Part shown: in pieces, positions 37,801 to 46,800 of the stretch | Layout of the letters: each line of letters begins with the position of its first letter | How positions within the stretch are numbered: the stretch's first letter is position 1 | NCBI GenBank assembly: GCA_021740645.1 | Contig: JAIOZL010000011.1 | Coordinates: 45,759 to 109,758, forward strand | Origin: Bacteroidales bacterium | GTDB taxonomy: Bacteria > Bacteroidota > Bacteroidia > Bacteroidales > JAADJA01 | DNA: 64,000 bases | Reading direction: 5' to 3' | Translations under genes and position numbers: made by a program | The notes under the pieces: model-generated | The model's database searches: none | What the model was told of the DNA's origin: nothing | What the model saw: the letters and a program-made list of their open reading frames with translations, nothing else

Positions 37801-40041
37801 TGGGAAGGGATTTATTTCCATGATAAGAGCGATGATTGGGGTGCAGTCTCTACAATGACCTATTGCGCAGTGGATAAAGGAAATGAATACAATGTTTATA
37901 CCGCGTCAACAACCCAACCTTCTTTTGACCATTGTACATTTAGTAATGCAATTCAATATGGAATAAAGGAATATCAGTCATCAACTCAAATTCATAACTC
38001 ACAATTTTTAAACAATGGAAGCTATCCGATCTATTATACTGATTGGACATGTAACTCCCACTTGGAGGGCAATACATATACAGGAAATACTCCTAATCTT
38101 ATTGCTTTATCAGGAGGTGACTACAATTTAAACAGAACATTCTACAACGACGGTATTGAATACCATATATTAAATACAATCAGATTGGTTACAAATGGTA
38201 ATTTTAATACCTTAACCATTGAACCTGGGGTTTCCTTGAATTTTAATCCGGGTACAAGGCTTCAGATCGGTGCATACGACGGATATCCGGGACAGGGAGG
38301 AGCACTTGTAGCAGATGGAAATGCGGATAGCCTGATTGTTTTCAAACCTTATAATAACCTAATGGGTGGTTGGGAAGGAATCTATTTCCACGATCGAAGT
38401 GATAGCTGGAGCGCTGTATCATCTATGAAATATTGCAAAATAGAAAAAGGAAATGCCTATAACATTCTACTGGAATCAACAGTACAGCCTTCAGAATTTG
38501 AGAATTGCGAAATTACAGATGCAGTTGGTAATGGTATGTATTTTAATAACTCATCCATTTCAGTGCATAATTCCTCCTTTACATATAATGGAGGTTATGG
38601 AATTTATCTCGATGGAACAAGCAGCCCTACAATAGGAAACACTTCGGCATTTACTTGTAATATATTTGGCAATTCCGGTCTTTTCGATGTTTATAATGAT
38701 GGTACATCAAATGTAAATGCCCGTTACAATTATTGGGGAACCGGCGACTCAGCCATGATCGCTTCACGCATCTATGATAAGTATGACAATACGGCAAAAG
38801 GAATTGTATTTTTTGGTGATTTTGCACAGGTTCCTTCTATCCCCTCTCCCACTATGATTCTAAGTGGTGATGTTTGGTATGCCAATACTGCAATGACACA
38901 ACTTGATGGCGCGGCCCTTGAGATCTTTGATTTCGCAGGTTCACCGATAGCAAACACAACTGCAAATGCCTCGGGACATTATGCTTTCAGTTCCATCGCT
39001 TCAGGAAACTATACAATGGAAATTACTCCTTCCAATTCATGGGCAGGTGTTAACTCTACAGATGCGCTTCTAATCCTCCGGCATTTCGCACATCTGGACA
39101 CACTTACAGGAGTGGAGTTGGCTGCGGCAGATGTAAATGTGAGCCAGACGGTAAACGGGACGGATGCATTATTCGTAATGAAACGCTATTCAACCATGAT
39201 ATCTTCATTTCCTTCAGGTGATTGGTTGTATAATACAGTTAACCTCAACGTGAACGGGAACCTGGTTACCAATGACTTTGAGATGCTTTGCTTTGGTGAT
39301 GTAAATGCTTCTTATAACCCTGCTAAAAAGGATGAAGGTTCTGTTTGGATGATTTCTGAAGGATCGCAAATCATTACTTCCTATTCAGATTTTGATTTAT
39401 CAGTTTCTGTAAAAGATTATTTAAGCACCGGTGCAATTTCTCTTGGAATTATCTATCCCGAGGAGTTTATTCAGGTAAACGATGTAGAATTTGCAAATAC
39501 AAATGTTAATCTGATATATACTGCCGGCAATGGCCTTCTGAATATTGCCTGGGCTGATCTGGATGCAATGACCCTCAATGAGGGCGACGAATTATTAATG
39601 ATCCATTGTACTGCTAAAGACCTATCAAATATGCAGGAACCTATCATTTTGGGATTGAATGAAAATTGTGAATTTGCTGATCAAACTGCACAACCAATAA
39701 GTGAAGTTACCCTTTCCTCTCCTGAACTTACAACCCTGGCCGTAGGTATTCAAAACAATATCGAAAATGGATTATGGTTAAGCAATAACTATCCAAATCC
39801 ATTTGATGGCTCCACAACTATTCACTATAGTATACCCCAGGAAGGAAAGGTTAACCTTAAAGTGATTGATATCACAGGAAAAACCCTGGCAATACCAGTG
39901 AACGCTGTTCATAGGCAAGGAGAATACTTTATTAAATTTCAGGCTGATGGCCTGGAGGCTGGTATTTATTTTTATCAGCTGGAGTTCACCAATGAGGATC
40001 TTCATCAGACAATTGTAAATAAAATGAGTGTAACCCGCTAA
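34855..40041 (+). CDS. T9SS-exported Kelch/beta-helix protein with dockerin and cohesin-like domains
   Basis: The signal peptide is residues 1-33. A Kelch-type propeller lies at ~45-375 (YIVGGYND, YVLGGRDD, YVSGGSN). A long right-handed beta-helix at ~490-1300 contains three near-identical 190-residue repeats. A carboxypeptidase-regulatory-like segment lies at ~1340-1390 and a type-I dockerin-like pair at ~1395-1455 (GVNSTDALLILRHFA ... AADVNVSQTVNGTDALFVMKR). A cohesin-like domain at ~1510-1620 (GAISLGIIYP ... ENCEFADQ) precedes a T9SS type-A sorting domain at ~1643-1728 (NNYPNPFDGSTTI ... GIYFYQLE). Family knowledge: T9SS exports such proteins and attaches them to the outer leaflet. It may anchor and nucleate a surface assembly with the four-cohesin protein, 11 bases downstream. 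Confidence 0.88.
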   Translation: MKINLQSKTSRYLKRILPGILVMCLICMNQVSAQVSFTQTLNADFYKGAYNDLIVASDNVSLPLQATNVNTWLTTTILPQTLEGHKAATWNNRYVYIVGGYNDLTYSGEVYRATLQAGGISSWTTLNPLPVGLRDHAVVIGTNAIYVLGGRDDTNIYNTIYFAEINSDGSIGAWQTSSVSLPLNLWGLQAAYCNGYIYVSGGSNLNSSTAATNFVFYAKVLANNSLSTFSPTTILPATRNGHTMVRSGDKLYVLGGYANGGTKSSSVYFATSGNNGALGSWSTATSIPIAVSNHSSVIINGLITVLAGESGGTLSNSVYYADINTSPLSWNLATNVMYDRTKDGAAFAKDGWIGYCGGENLSGTPIHNSRYSNLSLSADYEKNGFFVSNPFYELGAERFITELTFAASNPAVSNSQIAYRTAGEDFIWDSWTSLSAISPISVGLTDRYLQYKVVFTSNGLVTPSLLDMNLWTPGTELAGNLNGITTFSVANSPYWVTADISFTSGTHTFGAGTELNFLPQTGMTVSQASIICNGTVADSVRFQGYTSEIGQWDGIYFDPNSDNGVSSQFYYTVIEGAGYGSWNANLYCNGTNEPLLMHCNLRGSDGHGLNLNSSHLSIEETFFGENTENGVYLNNSNPSFLNCEMSANDFAGIYLTSVASEPNFYTVISQGNTYAMYYPSPNYTILPPNGTGLTFTANTYNGICIEGGTVSDNSVWNSVSYDYVLLGNVFVAKNGSTSRLTIEPGNTIKTVAGAFIQIGSYTGYPGQGGELYAIGTADSLITFTSYNGAIGGWEGIYFHNYNDNNGGVSVMDYCVIENGNEYNMFCDQSSQPAIYNSIIRNAVLDGIRYNSSYGSVTNSEFSNFGRYPIYLTDWRASPTLSGNTYASKGINMIAIEGGDYTEDRTLYNDGIDYLVLNNIRLVKNGSFCTLHIEPGLDVNFSSGTSLQVGAYDGYPGQGGVLNAVGSAGNEITFKPYSGIAGDWEGIYFHDKSDDWGAVSTMTYCAVDKGNEYNVYTASTTQPSFDHCTFSNAIQYGIKEYQSSTQIHNSQFLNNGSYPIYYTDWTCNSHLEGNTYTGNTPNLIALSGGDYNLNRTFYNDGIEYHILNTIRLVTNGNFNTLTIEPGVSLNFNPGTRLQIGAYDGYPGQGGALVADGNADSLIVFKPYNNLMGGWEGIYFHDRSDSWSAVSSMKYCKIEKGNAYNILLESTVQPSEFENCEITDAVGNGMYFNNSSISVHNSSFTYNGGYGIYLDGTSSPTIGNTSAFTCNIFGNSGLFDVYNDGTSNVNARYNYWGTGDSAMIASRIYDKYDNTAKGIVFFGDFAQVPSIPSPTMILSGDVWYANTAMTQLDGAALEIFDFAGSPIANTTANASGHYAFSSIASGNYTMEITPSNSWAGVNSTDALLILRHFAHLDTLTGVELAAADVNVSQTVNGTDALFVMKRYSTMISSFPSGDWLYNTVNLNVNGNLVTNDFEMLCFGDVNASYNPAKKDEGSVWMISEGSQIITSYSDFDLSVSVKDYLSTGAISLGIIYPEEFIQVNDVEFANTNVNLIYTAGNGLLNIAWADLDAMTLNEGDELLMIHCTAKDLSNMQEPIILGLNENCEFADQTAQPISEVTLSSPELTTLAVGIQNNIENGLWLSNNYPNPFDGSTTIHYSIPQEGKVNLKVIDITGKTLAIPVNAVHRQGEYFIKFQADGLEAGIYFYQLEFTNEDLHQTIVNKMSVTR
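36940..38560 (+). repeat. Internal tandem repeat, exact 570-base (190-codon) period
   Basis: The phrase GYPGQGG recurs with its first base at 37141, 37711 and 38281, exactly 570 bases apart. Each unit also carries IALEGGDY-like, YNDGI-[DE]-Y, IEPG, WEGIYFH and KGNEYN-like phrases. The last unit fades after about 38560, and the first half-unit starts near 36940. The units encode successive beta-helix rungs. They are diverged in third positions, so the duplication is not recent. Confidence 0.85.
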
Positions 40042-40052
40042 TAACAGGATTT

Positions 40053-43000
40053 ATGAAAACGAAATTTCTAAAATATATTTCGGTACTATTCATAATTGCC
40101 TGGCCAGTAATGCTGCATAGCCAAACTATTAATACCACTGCAGTGACAGTTTCAAATTGTCCGGGTGATATTGTGGTTCCGGTTTCGGTTACGAATTGCA
40201 ATAATGTTGGGGCTATTTCCCTTGTCATTGAATATAACGATGCAATTCTTGCATACCAAAACTACGAAGCCGTTAACACGCAATTATCCTCAGGTTTGCT
40301 GATTGTTAATCAAACAGTAAACAGGATTATTGTGAGTTGGGCGTCGACTACTGCTGCAAATATAGGTGACGACCTGCTAATGCAATTCCGCTTTACCGGA
40401 GTTACAGGAAGCAGCAGTCTTACCTGGGATACTCAGACTTCAGGCAATTGTGAATACAGTGATGCGAGCGGAAATATTATTCCGTCTTCCTATACCAATG
40501 GTACAGCAACTGTTTACCAGGTACCAGAGGTAATTACGCCACCCACAGATGCTACAGTTCTTGTGGGGAACAATGCTACTTTTACTGTAGATGCTATAGC
40601 CACAGGAATACAGCGAGAATGGTTTCGGAGTATAAATGGTGGTCTAAACTGGATTTCAACCGGCTTAACATCTTCTACAATAACTGTGTATAATGTTACC
40701 CTTGCAATGAGTGGGTATCTCTACCGCTGTGAAATTAGCGGGACTTGTAGTCCGGTGGCCGTTTCAGCTGAAGCTGAACTTACTGTAGTTGAGCCCCTGA
40801 CCACTTCATTTGATGTGGAGAATGTATGTCCCGGCACAATAAGTATACCGGTGCTGGCATCTAATTTTACCGATGTAGCTGCATTTTCGCTGGCATTTAC
40901 ATATAATACCGGAACGCTTAACTATTCAGGTTACCAGAATGTAAATGCATCTTTACCCGGCAACTTCGTTTGCAATGAAGTTAACGGCATGGTATATATG
41001 TCATGGTCGTCAACCACCCCGATAACTTTTGGTCCGGATACTGTTCTAGTAGAAATACAATTTTCCGGAACAGCAGGTTCGAGTAATCTAACATGGGATT
41101 TGACTACGCCTGGAAATTGTGAATATATTTATTTGAATGCGGAAAATATTCTATCTGTTTTCGAAAATAATTCATTTACAATTTATGCACTGCCAGAAGT
41201 TACATCTCAACCTCTAAACCGGCTGATTCCAGAAAACACGAATACAAGTTTTTCTGTTTCAGCTACCGGATCGGGATTAAACTATCAATGGCAGGTAAGT
41301 GCTGACAATGGCGGGCTGTGGACCGACCTGGTAAATGGAGGCTATTACAATGGGTCCACTACTGCAAATCTCAGTGTTAGCAATGCATCCCTTTTCCTTA
41401 GTGGAAACTGGTATCGTTGTGTCGTAGGTGGCTATTGCACTCCAGATGCTATCTCAGCTCATGGTGAGCTTATTGTTTTACCAAGGATAACTGCAATAGC
41501 AGGCACAGAATCGGATTGTCCGGGGACTATTATCGTACCGATTGATGTTACCCACTTTATTGATGTTGCTTCCTTCTCCTTATCCTTAAAATATGATGAG
41601 AATGTGCTTACATTCGACAACTATCAATCACTGAATGGGGCTTTTTCAGGCAGTAACTTTACCTTAAATGCTACTGGTGGTTCGGTCTATTTTACCTGGT
41701 CGTCAACAACACCCGTAACAATTGGTGATGATCAATTGATTGAACTCGTTTTCACAGGAATTACTGGTGTAAGTGTATTGGATTGGGAAAATGAGACAGA
41801 AGGAAACTGTGAGTTTAGTGATATTTACGGAAACATCATTTTTGATAATTATGTCAATGGAAATGTAAGCGTTTACCAGATCCCTGAAATAACGGGAAAT
41901 CCTGTAAATAAAACGGCTCCTCAGAACACGTCAACCAGTTTTTCTGTTTCAGCCGTTGGGACTGGTTTACTATACTTATGGCAGGAAAGTGATGATAACG
42001 GGAATACATGGAATAATCTTGTTAATGGAAGTCCTTATTCAGGAGTGAACACGGCTACCCTTACTATCAATCCGGTTAATCTTTTGATGGATGAATACCA
42101 ATATAGGTGTCGTGTATCAGGAACCTGCCCTCCAGTTGTTTATTCTGATGCTGCAGTTTTACATGTTATTCCACCAATTATTTCAACATCAGCGGGTAGT
42201 GTAACCAATTCATGTACTGGCAACATAAGCGTTCCCATTACAGTTTCAAATTGTAACAATGTTGGTGCAATATCACTTGTCCTTAATTTTGATAATACCA
42301 AATTAACCTTTGATGGATATGAGCTACCCAATACAGAACTATCATCAGGTATGCTGATCGTAAATTCTACCGAGTCACAGGTTATTTTGAGTTGGGCATC
42401 CATAACCCCTGCAAACATTGGATTTGGAACCCTGATCAATTATAAATTCATGGCTAATGCAGGAATATCAACTACATTGAGTTGGGACACACAATCATCC
42501 GGTAGCTGCGAATACAGTGACCCTGATGGTAACATCTTTGCCATGAATTTCAATAATGGGACAGTTTCAACAACTGCTAATGCATTGATTGTTGATGCCG
42601 GAATGGATGAAAGTATTATTCCAGGAGGCTCAGTGCAACTCAATGGATCTGCCAGTGGAGGCTCAACGCCTTATAATATTGAGTGGACGCCAGGAAGCTG
42701 GCTCAGCAGTACTAGCATTTTCAACCCCATTGCAAATCCTCCTGCCACTACATCCTATACCCTTACGGTAACAGATGATGTTGGATGCACAGGCTCTGAC
42801 GAGATGACAGTAGAGGTTGCAACAGCAGGGATCGATCTTGACCTTAAAGTATTTCTCGAAGGACCTTATGAAGGTTCAGTTATGGGGACTTACCTGAATG
42901 GCAGCAATCTAATTCCATTAAACCACCCCTATTCAGGTCCGCCATGGAATTATTCCGGATCGGAAAACGTACCCGGTATTCCTAACACTAATATTTCGGA

Positions 43001-43502
43001 TTGGGTTTTAGTAGAATTAAGAGAAACTGCAGGTGGACCTTCTACCGCCACTAATGCAACTATTATCGCTCAACAGGCGGGTTTCCTTCTTAAAGGAGGA
43101 AGTATTGTTTCCACAAGTGGTTCCAATAATATGCACTTTGATGTTTCAGTTACACAAAATCTTTATGTTGTAGTTAAGCACAGGAACCACCTGCCCATTA
43201 TGTCATCCGGCCCGTTATCCAACTCAGGCCCGCTTTATTCCTGGGACTTTACCACAGCTATCACAAAGGCTTATGGCACCAATGCACAAGCAGATCTGGG
43301 AGGTGCTTTTGGTATGTATGCCGGAGATGCCGATGCTAACGGAACGATTCAGATGTCAGATAAAACTTCATATTGGAATCCTGCAGTTGGCAAAAGTGCT
43401 TACTTACCAGGAGATTTTGATTTGAATAGCGAGGTAAACAACCAGGATAAAAACGAATTCTGGCTTAAAAACTTAACTATGCAAGAACAGATTCCTGATT
43501 AA
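40053..43502 (+). CDS. Multi-cohesin scaffoldin-like protein with dockerin-like C-terminal module
   Basis: The signal peptide is residues 1-24. Four cohesin-like domains lie at about 25-157, 250-380, 485-610 and 710-840. Each opens with C-[PT]-G-x-I, carries V-[GA]-[AS]-[IF]-SL and ends with G-[NS]-CE-[YF]; the two conserved Cys probably form a disulfide. They alternate with three Ig-like linkers (YRCEISGTC, YRCVVGGYC, YRCRVSGTC). A PKD/SprB-like domain lies near 850-925. The shared C-terminal module starts at nt 42834 with loops DADANGTIQMSD and DFDLNSEVNNQD and ends QIPD. Scaffoldins use cohesins to bind dockerin-bearing enzymes. The cohesin call rests on pattern, not a profile search. A terminator follows at 43512. 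Confidence 0.85.
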   Translation: MKTKFLKYISVLFIIAWPVMLHSQTINTTAVTVSNCPGDIVVPVSVTNCNNVGAISLVIEYNDAILAYQNYEAVNTQLSSGLLIVNQTVNRIIVSWASTTAANIGDDLLMQFRFTGVTGSSSLTWDTQTSGNCEYSDASGNIIPSSYTNGTATVYQVPEVITPPTDATVLVGNNATFTVDAIATGIQREWFRSINGGLNWISTGLTSSTITVYNVTLAMSGYLYRCEISGTCSPVAVSAEAELTVVEPLTTSFDVENVCPGTISIPVLASNFTDVAAFSLAFTYNTGTLNYSGYQNVNASLPGNFVCNEVNGMVYMSWSSTTPITFGPDTVLVEIQFSGTAGSSNLTWDLTTPGNCEYIYLNAENILSVFENNSFTIYALPEVTSQPLNRLIPENTNTSFSVSATGSGLNYQWQVSADNGGLWTDLVNGGYYNGSTTANLSVSNASLFLSGNWYRCVVGGYCTPDAISAHGELIVLPRITAIAGTESDCPGTIIVPIDVTHFIDVASFSLSLKYDENVLTFDNYQSLNGAFSGSNFTLNATGGSVYFTWSSTTPVTIGDDQLIELVFTGITGVSVLDWENETEGNCEFSDIYGNIIFDNYVNGNVSVYQIPEITGNPVNKTAPQNTSTSFSVSAVGTGLLYLWQESDDNGNTWNNLVNGSPYSGVNTATLTINPVNLLMDEYQYRCRVSGTCPPVVYSDAAVLHVIPPIISTSAGSVTNSCTGNISVPITVSNCNNVGAISLVLNFDNTKLTFDGYELPNTELSSGMLIVNSTESQVILSWASITPANIGFGTLINYKFMANAGISTTLSWDTQSSGSCEYSDPDGNIFAMNFNNGTVSTTANALIVDAGMDESIIPGGSVQLNGSASGGSTPYNIEWTPGSWLSSTSIFNPIANPPATTSYTLTVTDDVGCTGSDEMTVEVATAGIDLDLKVFLEGPYEGSVMGTYLNGSNLIPLNHPYSGPPWNYSGSENVPGIPNTNISDWVLVELRETAGGPSTATNATIIAQQAGFLLKGGSIVSTSGSNNMHFDVSVTQNLYVVVKHRNHLPIMSSGPLSNSGPLYSWDFTTAITKAYGTNAQADLGGAFGMYAGDADANGTIQMSDKTSYWNPAVGKSAYLPGDFDLNSEVNNQDKNEFWLKNLTMQEQIPD

Positions 43503-43511
43503 ACCAACTTT

Positions 43512-43547
43512 TTCCACCGATGGCTTAATACCATCGGTGGAATTTTT
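43512..43547 (+). terminator. Rho-independent terminator of the scaffold operon
   Basis: TTCCACCGATGG (43512-43523) and CCATCGGTGGAA (43531-43542) form a perfect 12-base-pair stem with a 7-base loop, followed by TTTTT. It begins 10 bases after the stop of the four-cohesin gene. Confidence 0.92.
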
Positions 43548-43600
43548 GATAAAAAACTAAGGTCTGTATTAATTATAAATTCTCTAAATTTTAAACTAAA

Positions 43601-43743
43601 AGAAAGGAGGACATTGAAATATTCAACTTTGCAAATGATTGTATAACCTAAGAATTTACGATTAAGGAAAGTCCTTTAATCTTCGCAATCCCGGGAATCC
43701 GGGAATTAAACAAACCCCGTTTAGTGGCTTAGCGGGGTTTTTT
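43601..43743 (+). ncRNA. Candidate structured small RNA or leader, copy B
   Basis: Landmarks AGAAAGGAGG (43601-43610), AAGGAAAGTCCTTT (43664-43677), ATCTTCGCAA (43679-43688), a CCCGG/CCGGG hairpin (43690-43703) and a terminator with AAACCCCG/CGGGGTTT arms (43712-43743) appear in the same order as in copy A at 23777. There is no supportable open frame. It lies between the scaffold operon terminator and the GH57 promoter, so it is a separate transcription unit. A near -7 box, CAACTTTG, at 43624-43631 lies inside it. Confidence 0.55.
43712..43743 (+). terminator. Terminator hairpin of candidate RNA B
   Basis: AAACCCCG (43712-43719) pairs with CGGGGTTT (43733-43740), giving eight perfect pairs, and continues into a T-run to 43743. 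Confidence 0.85.
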
Positions 43744-43819
43744 ACTTTTTGGTATATGAACAAATCATTAATTTTTATAAATATAGCCAAGCATTATTCT
43801 TCTAGTTATGCCTGATTAG

Positions 43820-43827
43820 TATATTTG
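43820..43827 (+). promoter_or_regulatory. -7 promoter box TATATTTG
   Basis: An exact TAnnTTTG box lies 27 bases before the ATG at 43855. It overlaps the upstream in-frame TTG at 43825, which argues against that longer start. Confidence 0.6.
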
Positions 43828-43854
43828 CAGGAAACATACACACAAAATGTCTTT

Positions 43855-46800
43855 ATGAAAAATTTGCGTTACGCACTCTCCTTTTTTCTATTCATGCCAT
43901 TCATCTTATTATCTCAGGTACATACAACCTATTTATGGCATCTACAACAACCCAATTACTGGCCTGAACAAAGCCAGTGGGACTCATATCACTACCAGGC
44001 TGTTTGGGAATCAGAATACTTGAAAAACAACAATGGAAACTGGTATAGCGATGGACAGCAACATCCCCTGAATGACCTTATGGAAATTTTTAATAAAGAT
44101 GACCGTAAGGCTGTCTATCAGAACAGGACTAAAGATGCTGTTCAATCTTTACTGGGCCACCCAGAGGCAGGAGCCCAGGTGAACTATTCAGGTTGTTTGA
44201 TTGAGAATGTGAATAGTTTGGCAAATGCCGGGCAATGGGGATATTCAGCGGGCTGGCAAAGCAATTTTACAACTGCCCGTAGCTGGCAAACTTCAGGAGG
44301 GAATCCCCGTATGGATGTGGTAGGGTTTACCTTTCATCATGCATTATCACCCTTACTAAGTGAAGCGGTTTTGCGAAAACAAATCCAGGCACACCGTTAT
44401 ATTTATGCCGCTACTTTTGGAAGTAGTCCAGAATATTCAAAAGGGTATTGGCCGGCGGAGTGTTCTTTTAGTGAAAGAATAATAAAGGTTTTGGCTGAAG
44501 AAGGATTTGAATGGAGCATTATTGCTAACAGTCACCTTGCGAGAACTCTGGCTGACTACCCCTTGAACTTTGGAACTTCGGGTTGTAATATTGACCCACC
44601 CAATTTCGCTGATGTTTCTTCTATTAGCGGGAACAACTGGTGGAATGGGCAAATCGATGGAAGAGGCGGTGCATTTGCAGCACCCTTTTGCTACCAGGCT
44701 CATAAAGCAAAATATGTTGATCCGGAAACAGGAACTGAATATATCATTGATGTAGTGCCCATGTCTGACTTATTAAGTTATCAAAATGGTTATGGTCTGA
44801 TGGGGACCGGTGATATCGATACACATATAGCTCCCTATAATAACCCTACCCAACCTTCCATCGTTTTATTGGCCCATGATGGCGACAATGCATGGGGCGG
44901 AGGATTTGACTATTACAATAATTCGGTGCCTGGTTTTGCCAATGCTGCTTCGTCTCAGGGTTATGTGCCTACAACTATTCAGCAATTCCTTGATGATCAT
45001 CCAGTACCGGTAAATGATATAATTCATGTGGAAGATGGCTCCTGGTTTAATGCAGCCAATGATTGGGGTCATCCCCAATTTATCAATTGGCTGTGGCCTA
45101 TGTATACCGGAAACTACGAATTTGATCCAAATGGATGGACGGAGGATGCCCGAAATTGGGCCGTATTGGTTGCTGCAGAAAATCGTGTTCAAACGGCAGA
45201 AGACCTTTCTGGAGGAGCAGATATTAGTGATATTGTGTATCCAAATTCCGGGTCAAGTCTGGCAGAAAGGGCATGGCATCATTTACTACCTGGCTACACC
45301 AGTGGGTATATGTATTATGGAACATCACTGGATATGGAGGTAAAGCAATCCCTTGCCTGTAACCTTGCAACAGATTTTGCTGACCAGGTAATCAATGCAA
45401 ACCCCGGGAATGATAATACTCCTCCTTCTGTTTTCATCCCACAGCGATACCCCTATAATCCGGGGGGAATAGGATTTGGCCCAACCTACGGATACCAGCA
45501 GCACCAGAACGCTTCCGATTTTACGATTTGGACTTTTGCTTATGATGTTTCAGGTTTGCAGGAGATCAATTTAAAATACCGTGTAGATAATGACGGTATT
45601 AATCCGCTCACAGATAATGACAACGACACCTATGCTGGCGGACCCGGTGTGCAGGGATGGAATTCAATACCCATGACAGAACGTATTTTCCCGACAGGAA
45701 ATATTACAGGAAATCCAGACATCAACTTTTTTATTTTACCCGATTATATGGCCAATGAATATTACGCTGAAATTACCGGGCTTTCTGATACCCTTGTGGA
45801 TTACTATGTTGAGGCAATTGACATTTATGGAAATACGTTCAATTCGCCTATTCAACATGTATATGTAGGCACATCTACCTCGGGGGGAGGTGGAGGAAAT
45901 TATAGTGTATCGTGGGCTCCTACCGAACCGGGTGTGGATGATGTGATCACAATCACGGTCACTGATCCGGTGGCCGCCCCAAAACTTCACTGGGGAGTAA
46001 ATCACCAGGGGAATACCTGGCAAACTCCCGACAATGTCTACTGGCCGGCAGGTAGTTATTTATTTAATGGTTCAGGGCCGGCTGTTGAAACACCATTTAA
46101 CGGCCCCAATGAGAACAATGAATATACCCTGGACATAGGGCCATTTAACAACCCAGCCCAGATAGTTAATACCATTGCTTTTGTCCTTCACTTTAATGAT
46201 AATTCATGGGAGAACAACAATGGCAGTGATTATCACATTATCTTGGATAGTCAGGGGATTTATGGGGTGGTTTGGGAACCTCAAAGCCCAACTCAATACG
46301 ATACGGTGAAGGTTTTTGTTGGTCAGGCAAACCAGGGAGCAAATTTACACTGGGGTGTTAAGATGGGAGCTAGCAACTGGAATACACCAAACAATATATA
46401 CTGGCCATCTGGTTCATTTTTGTTTGGCGGCTCAGGTCCAGCCATACAATCCCCATTTTCCGGGCCAGGTGCGCTGCAAATACTTTCCATCAACCTTGGA
46501 CCCTTTAATGATCCGGTGCAGGAAATTGATGGGATTAATTTTGTGATCAATTATAACGATGGCAGCTGGGACAACAATGGTGGTAATGATTATTTTATTC
46601 CGATAAATAATGTGCTGCCCCTTGAACTGGATTTGAAAGTTATTTTGGAAGGGCCTTTTAACGGGAATAACATGAACACCGATTTAACTAATAATCCTGA
46701 GCTTGTCGAAGGATTCCCCTTGATACAACCATTTAATCAATATCCCTGGAATTATCCAGGCAATGAAAGTGTATTGTCAGTGCCGTCAAATGCTGTCGAC

